Positions 21,969-32,441 of a stretch of 64,000 nt of DNA are shown in pieces. This stretch comes from Scilla litardierei. Taxonomy: Eukaryota > Streptophyta > Magnoliopsida > Asparagales > Asparagaceae. The position numbers and the translations under genes were made by a program. The notes beneath the pieces are model-generated. The model saw only the letters and a program-made list of their open reading frames with translations. It was not told the origin of the DNA and searched no databases. Each line of letters starts with the position of its first letter. Position 1 is the stretch's first letter. Where the stretch lies: positions 154,486,817-154,550,816 of the forward strand of contig CM061132.1 of NCBI GenBank assembly GCA_030789695.1. The letters are read 5' to 3'.

Positions 21969-23621
21969 TTAAAGGAAAGAATACACCTTAGCAAATGGCG
22001 GATCCCGGATGTATAACGGTGGTGGTAGCTGCTCGATCATATCCTTTTGCTCCTCTGCCAGCTGCTTTGGAGCTTGGCCACCACCAGCCTCCTTGGATTC
22101 CAGCAATGCAACTCCAAGCATCTCCTTTGGATAGTATGGATCACGTGGGAGACGAGCTGCATCAATCCAAGTCATGTCCTCATGCCCTGCAAAAGCATTC
22201 CAAAACGGGTCGTCAAAACAAATAAAAGAATTTAAATGCAATGGACGACAATCTGAAACAAATGTATATGGAAGTGAAAATTTGGTTTCAGAAATGCAAG
22301 GCATGAGATGGTGGAAACTTCCCTGAATAACGGTGCTAGGTGTGGCATGATGCACGGCCTCAGGAGGAGGTGGAAGTGGCTGCAGAGAGAAAACTGGAGT
22401 AAGAGGGAGCTCGGGCTCAATATATACCATCTCGCAATCCCCGTCGCTATCATCCTCCTCGACATCCATATCAACATCAACGATCTCTGCGGCACTCCCC
22501 ACATCTGATAACTGCTCCTCACAAACCTCCTCGATGACTGGCAAGTGCGCATCCTGAGACGAGGGAAGTGACATCTGTGACAGGACTGGAGGTAGACATG
22601 TCTCGGGCAAATCCAAGCACGCATCATCCTCGCCATCCCAGAAATAGCTCATCTCAGTCGTCCTCCCAAAATACTCAATCGCCTCGACCTGTGAAGCTAA
22701 CTCTGAAGTGGAATGTGGCTCAGGCCCCATGGTGTCCTCAATCTGCTCTCGGCCATCATGCACATCCGCTTCATCATCAACCTCAAAATGAAAATGCATC
22801 GTGTCACCGTCGTGGTCGACACGCACTCCATCATCTGTCTCCTCCGACTCCTCAAAATATAATCTGTCAATATCATCTACCTGTCTCTCATGCAACCCAT
22901 CCTCCTGCTCTGCTCTGTATCCCATGGGGTCGCAAGAAAAAGAGCCCATAGGTGGCTCCTCAAGCTGACACTGGGCATGCAGCTCTGCATCCTGAAGTGG
23001 AAACTGGGACTGGCCATCATCCTCATATCCAAGTGACAGCTCTCCAGATGGCTCAGTCTGCTCCCACTCTGCAAGGTCTCTCAGGTACAACCAAGAATCC
23101 TCGGTCGAATAATCAAAGAACTCTCCACCGCAGCTCATCTGCACCAAATCTCGCCCAGATGGCGATAACCCTGTGTAGAAGATCTGCAGAAGATGATCCT
23201 CGTGAAAGCTCTGGTGTGGGCATGCAAGCACCAAATCAGCGAACCTCTGCCAAGCCTGATGGTAGGTCTCCCACTCAGCCTGGATAAAGCTCGCTACATG
23301 CTCCATGGCCTGCCGCCCATGTACCTGCTCCAAAAAGATAGGCAAAAACACTCGGAGAAATTCAGCCTGAAATGACAACCAAGTAAAATGTGAGTCCAGA
23401 GACAATGAATCAAACCAAAGTCTAGCATCATCCTGTAAAGAATCGGGAAAGAATCTAAAATATATGCAATCATCATCGATATTCCCACCAAGACATGAAT
23501 GCATCCAATCTTCAAAATTTTTAATATGTAAGTGAGGGTTCTCCCACTCCGTGCCATGGAAATATGGCGGAAGTGGGATATCCTCCAAATCAAAGTCCGA
23601 AAAATTCGAAGAAGATGCCAT
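21969..23621 (-). CDS. Gag protein of gag-only retrotransposon
   Basis: An uninterrupted ORF of 550 aa. I chose the ATG at 23,621 (MASSSNFSDFDLEDIPLPPY), 160 bases from the primer site, over an upstream in-frame ATG at 23,708 that would add a hydrophobic Phe-rich stretch unlike Gag. A Retrotrans_gag-like region covers about residues 40-190 (DDARLWFDSLSLDSHFTW, then AEWETYHQAWQRFADLVLAC). There is no CCHC zinc knuckle, protease or polymerase. The middle (about 200-440) is acidic and low-complexity. The last 85 residues (DDPFWNAF, WIDAARL, LGVALLES, EQLPPP, IRDPPFA) form a module shared with the family C protein at 61,808. Expected role: capsid assembly and RNA packaging in the cytoplasm, with enzymes supplied by an autonomous relative. 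Confidence 0.8.
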   Translation of the reverse strand: MASSSNFSDFDLEDIPLPPYFHGTEWENPHLHIKNFEDWMHSCLGGNIDDDCIYFRFFPDSLQDDARLWFDSLSLDSHFTWLSFQAEFLRVFLPIFLEQVHGRQAMEHVASFIQAEWETYHQAWQRFADLVLACPHQSFHEDHLLQIFYTGLSPSGRDLVQMSCGGEFFDYSTEDSWLYLRDLAEWEQTEPSGELSLGYEDDGQSQFPLQDAELHAQCQLEEPPMGSFSCDPMGYRAEQEDGLHERQVDDIDRLYFEESEETDDGVRVDHDGDTMHFHFEVDDEADVHDGREQIEDTMGPEPHSTSELASQVEAIEYFGRTTEMSYFWDGEDDACLDLPETCLPPVLSQMSLPSSQDAHLPVIEEVCEEQLSDVGSAAEIVDVDMDVEEDDSDGDCEMVYIEPELPLTPVFSLQPLPPPPEAVHHATPSTVIQGSFHHLMPCISETKFSLPYTFVSDCRPLHLNSFICFDDPFWNAFAGHEDMTWIDAARLPRDPYYPKEMLGVALLESKEAGGGQAPKQLAEEQKDMIEQLPPPLYIRDPPFAKVYSFL

Positions 23622-23781
23622 GTTGTTGTTTAAAAAAAATTCCAAGAAAATGAAAATAAACAAGCAAAAAGACTCAAAAAAATGGAAAATCAACAAATAA
23701 AAAGACACACACTAAGAGATAGAAGTATCACACTAAAAGTTTCAAAATCAATCAAAGATTGCTACTACTAGAAACCGTTGT

Positions 23782-23798
23782 CCCCGGCAACGGCGTCA
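23782..23798 (-). other. Primer binding site (tRNA-Asp type) of gag-only element 1
   Basis: Plus-strand CCCCGGCAACGGCGTCA, two bases from the LTR. It equals the 3' end of plant tRNA-Asp(GTC), CCCCGGCAACGGCGCCA, except for one base near the CCA end. A mismatch so close to the primer 3' end is unusual; it may be a recent mutation. Confidence 0.75.
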
Positions 23799-23800
23799 AT

Positions 23801-25450
23801 TGGTTGACTCGGAAAACGCGCATGTGCACGCCTTCCGCTCCCAAGCGTAGGAGTGTCAATGCAATATAAAAATAACCGGTGAGTACCGGGTCGGATCACA
23901 GGGACAATTCGTTCTACGTTCACAAGATTTGAGTGATAACGAAAAATAAAGTGTTTTACAACTAACTCAATTAACGGTGGAAATGTCGGAAAAGTGTGGT
24001 GAAAACAAAAACTAACCTAAGTGGCTAGGGTTAGAAAGCCAAAGGTGGAGTTTAGGATAGCTAGGAGAGAGAGCATGGGTTGTGGGATCATTAAAATTGG
24101 CGTTCATCAAGTCCTAATTACCGCATATAACACAATCGGTTATCCGGCTAAGGAAGCCCAATCGGAATATTTAGCTATAAAGGATATCACAATTTGCAAT
24201 AGGGATGGACTCATTATCACGACACTAATCAAATTAGGAGCATGGATTCATCTCGAATTGTGCCCTCTCGGGACTTAACCAATTAAATTTGTGCCCTAAT
24301 AATCATCCAACATTCACATTCAAAATTTGGCAAGAGGAAATTAGGGCAAGAAATTAACATCCAACTCAATTAGTCACAACCCACACCAAATCAACACTAC
24401 TCTATCATCATGAACAAATGATGGAATTTTCATTCACAAAATCATTCAATTTCATTACAATAAAGAGATATCAAAATACAAAGGGGAAAAGGGAAGATTT
24501 CACCAAGATTTCCCCCAAATGAGCTCCTCCCTCCTCCTATTTGCCTTCCTCCAAGCTTCTCCAAGCTCCACCAAGCCTTCTCAAGCTTCCATGGCCTCTT
24601 CCCCCATCAAAACCCTCTCAAACCCTAAAAAAACAAAGAAAACAGCTCCAAAAACAAGCAAAAACCGAGAGTTCTTCATCCAATTTCGCAACAGGGGCCA
24701 AATAGGTCAAAATGCGGGCTTGCGGGTCGGGGAAATCACGCCCGACCCGCACAAAAATGAGGCGCGCGCCTGCTGCCTTCGAGCGGACCGGGGCCCGCTC
24801 AGCTTTTAAAAAAAAACTATTTTTTTTATAAGCGCGCGCGGTGGGCTGTAAGGCGGAGCGGGCCGGCCAACGGGCCGGCCCGCAAAATTCCGTTTTTTTT
24901 AAAACAAATAGCGACTGGCCCAGCGGCGAGGACGTGCGGTAGATGGCGCCACGTGGCGCCATCTGATTGGCCCACGTGGCGCCCTCTGATTTCTTTTTTC
25001 TCCTGGGGTTTTAACCCCATTTCTTCTCCAATTAATCCATGAAAAATAACTAGAAGCTCCAGAAAAATCCCAAAAAATTCTGGAAAATCCCCAAGACTCC
25101 TAGGGGTACCTGAAAAATATAAGATGAAGAAATTAGTCCATTTGATGTGAAAATTAATTTAATGACTATTAAAAACACAATATTGACCTCCCAATAATCC
25201 ATATAAATTATCCACATGCTCAAATAATTCCCAAAAAATGGAGATATGATCAAAATAATGGCATGAGCATAGGAAAAATAATAGGAAGCCAATATAGACG
25301 ATAAAAACCGTATTTTGTGCCAAGAATGAGAATAAGCCCCGAAAATGACCTAAAGTGAAAATATACCCAAAAAGAGCACAATTAAGGCTAATCTTTGGCA
25401 CAAAATGGGGATAGTTAGGGGGTAAAATATGCAATTTATATCCCGAATCA
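23801..25450 (-). repeat. Right (5') LTR of gag-only element 1
   Basis: 1,650 bp, near-identical to 19,136-20,786; I could spot only about ten substitutions and small indels by eye (for example in A and T homopolymers near 24,625 and 24,890). This indicates recent insertion. Confidence 0.92.
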
Positions 25451-25455
25451 TTACT

Positions 25456-25872
25456 AACGTGTAATATTTTCTAAACTACGACCTCACAATTCGTGTAAAT
25501 GATTTACTTCATTTTATGACTTTATGTAAGCCAATAAACCGTTTTCTCCTATTATGTATATTCGACTCAAACTTATTTCAAACAATTTGTTTTGTCGACC
25601 TCTAAATATTTTTATACGAAAAGGGACTCCAACTTTTGAAGTATAACGGTTTTCAAACTTTTCGTATTTTAGAATATGTTATTTACACTATTTTCCATGT
25701 GTCCTAATGGAGCATCATTACATCATTACACGACCGTTTTCATGCTTTTCGATCCTTCTATTCGTTACGCTTTTGAATTCAATTTCTTTCCTTTTGTCTA
25801 GCCAATAGAGCTTGTCGTCGCCCGTGTCAACCTTAATATAGTTTGGTGGGCTCCATTAGTGTAATTTGATGT
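25456..25872 (+). other. Non-coding internal region of LARD, middle part
   Basis: Continues the LARD interior after the gag-only element. It is G-poor like the left part up to about 25,800; after that the composition turns to C-poor. No gene is seen. Confidence 0.55.
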
Positions 25873-26239
25873 GTCGTTGATCGCTTCCGAGTATACACCC
25901 AAAGAGCGGTTGTAGTTTTATCGCAAGCGCACGGTATAGCGGCGAGCGGGTATCGAACACAGGGAGGATGAATGACCGTGCTTGCTCCTAATCCACCTGG
26001 CTATTTAAGAATAGAGAGAATTGCCTTGGGCGATCCTGTCACAATCGTCAGACAAATATGCGAAATATCAAATCAAATAAAGAACGTCTAGGGAATGGGG
26101 AATTCCCGCTACTCCCCGTATTTCATAAATGTGGTTCGTCGGTATCAAAATTGCTAGAATGAGAATTTAGATGAACTAGTTGCAACTGAATGTAGAACCA
26201 AGCTCACGCTCTCGCGCTGTTGCCGGTCTATAGCTATCT

Positions 26240-26540
26240 TAGGTTCGGGTCCAATCTCTTGCAAACCCTAGCCTAGGAAAGCTAGCATTAGGATCAACAT
26301 CATCGTCCAATTGCGCACCGAGTCCAATCTCTTGCAAACTCGGTCCACAATCTAAATTAGGATAGTTCCTACCCGTCCAATCTCTTGCAAACGGGTATCG
26401 GCACGGAATTGCAACCGGAGATCCTAGTATCGGTCCAATCTCTTGCAAACCGATACTTCGAAAATCCGACTCCAACCCAATTCGGATTTCTAGGGCTTCC
26501 TATCAAATTGGGATCCAATCTCTTGCAAATCCCAATTGAT
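26240..26540 (-). repeat. Five-hairpin array with constant 16-nt apex, family B left LTR
   Basis: TCCAATCTCTTGCAAA occurs at 26,250, 26,323, 26,376, 26,434 and 26,514. Each copy is flanked by its own inverted repeat: GGG/CCC extended outward by CCTA pairing, ACCGAG/CTCGGT, TACCCG/CGGGTA, GTATCGG/CCGATAC and AATTGGGA/TCCCAATT. In the transcript the apex reads UUUGCAAGAGAUUGGA, where CAA and UUG can pair around a GAGA (GNRA-type) tetraloop. It lies about 370-650 nt downstream of the predicted start site. The right LTR repeats it at 36,416-36,695, and family C has the same array with different stems. Confidence 0.8.
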
Positions 26541-27020
26541 ATGAATACCTAGCTATCCGTAGTAATTCGATCCCAATCTAATCATTAATTATTGATTCTA
26601 GCACAATTTCTACCAATTTGTCACAAATACGAAATTGGGCTTGTAGGGTTCATCCCCACGCCCCAAGACGTGGAGACTACTCACAAATCATAGCAATAGC
26701 ACAAAAATAATCAATGAAATAGGCAATGGAATTCATCACAACAATGATATAAACAATAAAAATAGAGTTTTTGGGGAAGAGAGATGCAAACCAAAGTAGT
26801 TCTTCAATTAATCCAACAAAAATCCAAGTTTTTCCTCTTCTCCAATCACAAATAATAAAGCTAAAAAGTAGTCTCAAAAAGCTGCAAAAAATCTAAGAGA
26901 TGGCTCTCTAAACTAGGGTAAAAACAGGGCTTAAATAGCCCCAAAAATCGTCCAAAAATCCTGACCAAAACGCCCCTGCACAGCCTGTTTTCCACAAATT
27001 TCGCTACAGGTAGCGCATCG

Positions 27021-27410
27021 CACTCGGCCGAGTGACAAAAGTCGCTCGGCCGAGTGAAAACCCTGTCAATTTTCCAGTAAGTCGGGGGCTTCAGGGGCCT
27101 TCAGTTCGGGGGCGGCTAGGCCGAGTGAGTTGTCGTCACTCGGCCGATGGCTTCGCTGCACTCGGGCGGACGTGGTTTACCACTCGGCCGAGTGGGTCTT
27201 CTGAAGCTCAGATGGCCGAAAAACAGTAACTTCGGTATTTTGGAGGGGCTTCGTCTGGGCGCCACTCGGGCGGACGTGGTATCGTCACTCGGCCGATGGG
27301 GACTCCGTCGCTCGGCCGAGTACACATGGAAATCGTGTCTGAACGGGTCGGCCGAGCAGTGTCTCGCTGGTCGGCCGAGTGGCTCCTCCACTCGGCCGAG
27401 TGGGACACAA
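27021..27410 (-). promoter_or_regulatory. CACTCGGCCGAGTG palindrome array in U3 of family B
   Basis: Perfect CTCGGCCGAG cores at about 27,023, 27,045, 27,183, 27,311 and 27,391, with several partial copies, sit 80-470 bp upstream of the minus-strand TATA box. The right LTR has the same array at about 37,187-37,576 with the copy at 37,282 intact where the left reads GGCTAGGCCGAG. Confidence 0.7.
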
Positions 27411-27697
27411 AAATGCCCATTCTGCTTATTTTGGCCTCCTCGTCGCTCCTGCGACGTCCATTCTTCTTCCGCTCCTCTCCAACAGCAAAATACTCCTCGG
27501 GGAGGTCGTCGGTGGCCGTCTAGAGTGAGCGCATCTCATGATCACTCCAAATCGCGCCAAATCACCTGAAATGCGACAAAAACAACAAATCGTGAAAAGC
27601 ATCGCAATATCGTCGATATATCGTGAAAAACATGATTTGGGCGATCTAAATGGCATGCAAACATGCGGAAAAAAGGTGCAAAAATAAAGAGTGATCA

Positions 27698-29699
27698 AAA
27701 TCCCCCAAACTTGCCTCTTACTCGTCCTCGAGGAAGATAAGTAGAAGGCGAACCCGGTGGATTCTGAAAACGAAAACGGCGAAAAACGAAAAAATGAAAA
27801 ATGAAGAAGAATGAAAACCAAATGAAAATAAAGAAAGAAAGAAAGAAAGAAAGTAGGAAAGAGGAAGGATGCTAGATCATTTTCTCAGGACGTGGGTTTC
27901 ACTTACTCTTATAGCATGCACCGAGTGAGGAATACATGTCAAAGAATCTCATTTTGATATCATAGTATAATAGTGCAAGTAGAAAATAGAAAACCCACGA
28001 ACAACGGTATAATCATGAAAAACGGAATGATTTTAAAATTAACATCGCCTGAATCATCTAAAGCGGTATACAAATCTCAGATCACACACTTTTCAATTGA
28101 ACGCTTTCTATCTGGAGTATAAGAGTATCACATCATAGAATAGAGAGAATAGAAAAGTATGGATTTCATGAAATGAATGCTAGGCTTAGATTTCTGGATT
28201 TCGTAAAGCTAGAAACAATCTCACCGAGTATAGAATATTACTTAGCCTAGGTTGTCGTGCAATGTCAAGTAGTCGCTCTCTCACACATCAATGGATCCCC
28301 TCCCCCAAGCTTATCTATAAGCGTGGTGGCACAAAAATATTTACATCCCCATTTTTATATAGCTCCAAAGGCAAAGAAGAGAAAGAAGAAAGAAAGTAAG
28401 CGAGATGGGATCTTTTATTGAGGATTTTTCCTCTTTTCTTTTTCTTTTTCTCTCTTTTTTTTCATATATACAATGATCCCAACTCAGAGAGAGATAATGA
28501 TATACAAGAATGTTCTCCTCTCTTATATATATATATTTATTTTTTTTTAGAATAAGAGATTTGGAGCTAGGAATTAATGGCGGGGGAAATGCCATAAAAT
28601 AGAATCACTAAGGGGAGATTCACCAATGATTTTTAAAAGTAGAGAAATGATGTTCAAGATTTGTGGAGAAAGAAATAAATATAACTCTCGGCTCACTCTA
28701 TAAGACATGCACGACAACTTCGGCAGGGTAATCTAATCTACTCAGTTTCGATCACAAAAAAAGCTAACTAATCCAGATATATCATAGCTAATCATCATTC
28801 AATCATCCTGAAGTGAAGTGTACAATTCATGCATATAGAAGTGATAAAGGAAAAGAAATCGGTACTCCAGATATAGGCATTCAATGCGTGAATCTTGGTG
28901 TGTTTTCTGTGATAGCATACATATGAATATTCAGGCTCAGCTAATAATAAAATTTCATCCATTTTCATGCGGAAAAAGTGTGGGTTACTACTCCTAAATG
29001 CAAGGCAAGTCATAGCATATGATATCAGAAATGAAATCTAAGACATGACAAATATAACATGCATATAGAATAAGCTAACTCCACGTAGACATCATCACAG
29101 AAAATTCATCTCTAGCATGAGATGAAAAAAAAAAGAAAGAAGTAAAGATAAAAGGAAAATAGAACTATGCAATGCGGCACACAGGAAAGTAAGAAAAACG
29201 TGATGCATGGCAAAATAAAAGAAAATTAAAAGGAAAATGAGTGCAAAAGTGAAAAGCGGGGTGAAAAACTGAAAATAAAGGTGGCAGACGTGAGAACTCA
29301 CTCCCCCAAGCTAAACGGCACAGTGTCCTCAATGTGCAAAGTGTGGCACACAGAGAGACAAGTAATGTGAGGGGCAAGTGAGGATGCATGCATGATGGAA
29401 GAAAAAAGATAATGAAAGGAAAAAGAAATGAAAATATGATGCGGAAATGATGCATGCACAGACAGGAGTGATATGAAAATAAATACGGCACCAAAAACTC
29501 TCCCTCTCTCCCAAAAAGATATATATAGAAGTGATCATAATGAGTATCCCAAGTAGATATGATATGATATGCACACATGGATATGACCAAAAATATAATA
29601 CCAAAATAAGTGAGGGGAGGGGGGGTGGACAAAAGTGCATCAGGACCCAGCAGAGACGGGCAGCACAACGGCAGGAATGGATCAAGGCATCAAGAGTGC
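27698..29699 (-). other. 3' UTR and PPT of family B
   Basis: Next to the LTR is the PPT module (plus strand AAATCCCCCAAACTTGCCTC, then the CGTCCTCGAGGAAG palindrome). Further modules are at about 28,301 and 29,301. The stretch shares blocks with the 3' UTRs of A and C, for example TCACTCTATAAGACATGCAC near 28,693. GAAA and TTTTC microsatellites occur at 27,833-27,855 and 28,430-28,460. No protein gene is seen. Confidence 0.6.
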
Positions 29700-31898
29700 C
29701 TAAGAAGGTGGTGCCGCGCCGTCTCCGTCCTGAGGCGGAGGTCGTGAGGGTGGTGCTGGCTGGGCATGCTGCTGAGCTGGGGTGGGCGTGGAAGTGGAAG
29801 CAGGTCTAGTGTGTGTGGAAGTGTGAGCGGGAACCTGCTGGGTGGGTGGGGGTACGCGCGGAAGACGCTCTAAGATCTGTGTCAGGCAGTAGTGGATCTG
29901 AGGGATCAGGTCAAAGCGTCCAGCCATCGCAGAGACGGTGGAGGACAGGGTCCTAAGGTCTCCTCTAAGACCACTCACTGCCAACTCAAGAGCACGTATG
30001 CTCTGCAGTACAGTGTCGGGCGGGGGTGGAGTAGAGGGACGCACTTGTCGGGGCTGCGCAGGGCGAGGCTGGCGTACGCGAGTGGAGTATGTAACGGGCT
30101 CAGTAGGGAAGGGGACAAAAGGTGCCGCGCCAGGAAAAGTGGGCCGGGCCTCAGTGTGAGGTCGGGGCGGGCGGTGCGAAGTGGAGGCAGCGGCAGCGAA
30201 AGAAGAGTACAAAAGCGGCTGCGAGGCGGCTAGAGAGGTCAGTGGCACAGAAGTGTGGACAGACGCCACGACGCTCTCAGAGAATACGGCAGCTGTGGAG
30301 ACAGAGGACTCTACCGTTGGGGTGGAAGTGTGTGGACCGAAGGGCGCAATCCCAGTGGAGATCATGCTAGCCATGGTCTCCACGACCGCGGTGAACGAGG
30401 GCTCTCCACTCTCAACAAAGGTCTGCGGGCGCTCGGGGAGAGCGGAGCAAAGAGGCTCCACGGACAGAGGGCCAGAGGTGGTAGCGGGAGTGGTGGGGAC
30501 AGCCTCGGAAGTGGTGACAGTGGTGGAAGTGGGCTCAGCAAGAGTACTCTCGACACTGGCAGAGGTGGGGACAGAAGTGTCAAGAGCAGCGGAAACGTCA
30601 GGAACAGGCTGAGGGGCCACAGGGTCGACGGGGTCGGCAGCAGGCTCGGCAGGGTGTGCAGCAGGGTCTGCGGGAGCAGCCTGGGCAGCGTGGGCCTGCT
30701 CGGCCTCCTCGGCCTCGAGCACGTACGCAGCGGGGATGAGGACATCCATCGCTGGGAGCCAGTCAACGTGGGCTGGTGCAATCTGGGTCCGAGCTGGGCT
30801 CGGGAGAATCATGTGGTCGGCACCGAAAGGGCAGTGCAACCAGACCCAGTGACGCTCACCATGCGGACGCAGCATCTTCATCCGGGCCATAACATCTATC
30901 GACAAAGAGGTGGGGCCTGGGACGCGTCGCAAGTCGTCGGGGAAGTCCTCGCCGGTCATAAGAGCCAGCAAGGTAATCAGGCCGTCGCAGCATATTGGTG
31001 AGCGAGCGCCCACCGATACAATGATGCGGTCTAAGTACCATGCCGCGATATCGATCACGACGGCGGGGACAAGCTCATCTCCATCCCTAGATAGAGCTCT
31101 GGGACGGGTCATCGCATAGAGCATGTAAAGCTCTGGCGTAGACATCGTGCCCGTCTCATATCTGGCCAAAAATGTCGTCGCCATAAGGCGCTGAGCAATG
31201 CGAAGGCAGGGATGTATGATGGCCGAGGCCTTGGCCCTACTAGGGTCAAAGGCGGCGTGGAGACCCGTGATACGTGCCCAGAAGGCACCGGCGTCGAAAG
31301 AGGGTGGGGGGATATGTGTGGGGCCATAACCGCGATCGGCTCCGGGGACGGCGGGCCAAGAGAAAAATGCTCTCATCATATCGAGAGTGACCTGGCACTC
31401 TCGATCCATGAACCGGAATGAGCATCCCTCATCGGTCCGGGCGATCGAACTCAAAACCTCAAGTGTCGGACGGGTAAAAGTATCCGCCGACACCTGGAAA
31501 AAATCTCGCCAGCCCACGTTGTCGTACAACGTGAGCATCCCCTCAAGTACCCCCAGGCGTCCTAGGTCAGCGAGGTGTGCAAACCTGGAGGGTACGATCG
31601 AGCGCTGGGAGATACGCTCGAAGACGGCGCGGTGTGCGTCGTCTCGGAACGTAATCCCGAGCGGCCCGACCAGAGGAGCCGGTGGTGGTGGCTGTGGATC
31701 GGCGGGGAGTGGCTGTGCGGGCTGTGGGTGCACTGCAGGCTGTACGGGGTGTGCGGGGCCTGCAGGCTGTACTGGGTGGACGACGTGTGGGGGGGAAGGA
31801 GGATGAGACTCTTCCGCCTCGTGGGCGGGGCCGGCGTCATCCGACCTCTTCTGCTTAGCGGAAGGTCTCCTCGTCCGAGGCCGTGTCCGGGGCGGCAT
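29700..31898 (-). CDS. Athila-type ORF (env-position protein) of family B
   Basis: An open frame with ATG at 31,898 (MPPRTRPRTRRPSAKQKRSD, 732 aa); an upstream in-frame ATG at 31,967 would give 755 aa. The start is basic, followed by a Pro/His/Ala-rich linker (about residues 25-90). A domain of about 300 residues comes next (RFAHLADLGRLGVLEGML, PTLEVLSSI, FRFMDRECQVTLDMMRAFF) that I recognise as the ATHILA ORF-1 family. A Ser/Thr/Ala/Pro-rich spacer follows, then a coiled-coil-like end (LQSIRALELAVSGLRGDLRT). In Athila elements an ORF at this position is often called env-like, but I see no signal peptide or membrane segment here. It is intact while gag has two stops. An internal promoter may serve it. 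Confidence 0.7.
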   Translation of the reverse strand: MPPRTRPRTRRPSAKQKRSDDAGPAHEAEESHPPSPPHVVHPVQPAGPAHPVQPAVHPQPAQPLPADPQPPPPAPLVGPLGITFRDDAHRAVFERISQRSIVPSRFAHLADLGRLGVLEGMLTLYDNVGWRDFFQVSADTFTRPTLEVLSSIARTDEGCSFRFMDRECQVTLDMMRAFFSWPAVPGADRGYGPTHIPPPSFDAGAFWARITGLHAAFDPSRAKASAIIHPCLRIAQRLMATTFLARYETGTMSTPELYMLYAMTRPRALSRDGDELVPAVVIDIAAWYLDRIIVSVGARSPICCDGLITLLALMTGEDFPDDLRRVPGPTSLSIDVMARMKMLRPHGERHWVWLHCPFGADHMILPSPARTQIAPAHVDWLPAMDVLIPAAYVLEAEEAEQAHAAQAAPADPAAHPAEPAADPVDPVAPQPVPDVSAALDTSVPTSASVESTLAEPTSTTVTTSEAVPTTPATTSGPLSVEPLCSALPERPQTFVESGEPSFTAVVETMASMISTGIAPFGPHTSTPTVESSVSTAAVFSESVVASVHTSVPLTSLAASQPLLYSSFAAAASTSHRPPRPHTEARPTFPGAAPFVPFPTEPVTYSTRVRQPRPAQPRQVRPSTPPPPDTVLQSIRALELAVSGLRGDLRTLSSTVSAMAGRFDLIPQIHYCLTQILERLPRVPPPTQQVPAHTSTHTRPASTSTPTPAQQHAQPAPPSRPPPQDGDGAAPPS

Positions 31899-32441
31899 AT
31901 CGGCCCCGAGCGCGCTGAAAAGTGAAAAAGTGTGGCGTGTGCAACAAGAGTGGAAAGAGTGTACCAAAACACGCCGCGAGTGCTAAGCGGTGGAAGCGTG
32001 CGAAGTCCGCGCCTCCACGAAGTCCGAAACAGCCCGTAGGAGCTCCCCTAGGCTCCCCTAAGCTCCAATAAGCAACCTGCGCGTGAAAAAGCGATATCAG
32101 CGAGTAATAATCAAAATGTATGGAGCAATAGGGGTATAATGGATAGATATAGAAATTGATTTGGGTTAGGGGGGCGTTTAGCACATGGATCCTCAAAGAA
32201 TACACGAAAAGAGGAGAAAACGGTGAAAATAAGCGAACCGGAGGTGATCGGAGATGGGGCTGCCGGCGGCGACTCGGGCGGGGCGCGGCGACGGTCGGCC
32301 GGCGGTGGCTGGCCGAGCGGCGGCGCGCGCGGGCGTGGTCGGGCGAGTGGGGGTGAGGACGAGCGGTATCGGGCGAGGGGAATCCGAGGGGTCGGGCGAT
32401 TTGGGAATTTTGCGGTTTCGAAAAACGCGCCCCCCCTCGGT

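Larger units (their letters stand above)
19136..25450 (-). mobile_element. gag-only LTR retrotransposon (TR-GAG type), copy 1
   Basis: LTRs 19,136-20,786 and 23,801-25,450 are nearly identical and are flanked by TSD TTACT (19,131-19,135 and 25,451-25,455). The internal region of 3,014 bp carries one minus-strand gag ORF and nothing else. The primer site (23,782-23,798, CCCCGGCAACGGCGTCA on the plus strand) matches the 3' end of plant tRNA-Asp at 16 of 17 positions. The PPT (minus strand GTTGGGGGTG) abuts the other LTR. Elements with only gag are known in plants as TR-GAGs and need enzymes in trans. Confidence 0.92.
25878..27697 (-). repeat. Left (3') LTR of family B
   Basis: Starts TGATCGCTTCCG and ends AGTGATCA. 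In the minus direction it holds a palindrome array (27,410-27,021), a TATA box GGCTATTTAAGCC (26,929-26,940), and then five stem-loops with a constant apical sequence (26,529-26,250). Repeats within it make a spurious minus-strand ORF at 26,239-26,475. Confidence 0.93.

Noticed and set aside
26239..26475. Minus-strand ORF with repeated LQEIG and FARDW words, also at 36,405-36,641 and in part at 58,199
   Set aside because: The repeats are the hairpin apex TCCAATCTCTTGCAAA read in different frames; it lies in the LTR leader and has no conserved protein outside the apex.
26240..26540. CRISPR-like array (constant 16-mer with unique flanks)
   Set aside because: Spacing is irregular, flanks are inverted repeats, and it is within a plant LTR; no cas genes are present.
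30181..31001. Plus-strand ORFs opposite the Athila-type ORF
   Set aside because: Shadows of the true minus-strand frame, which has a recognisable domain and longer length.
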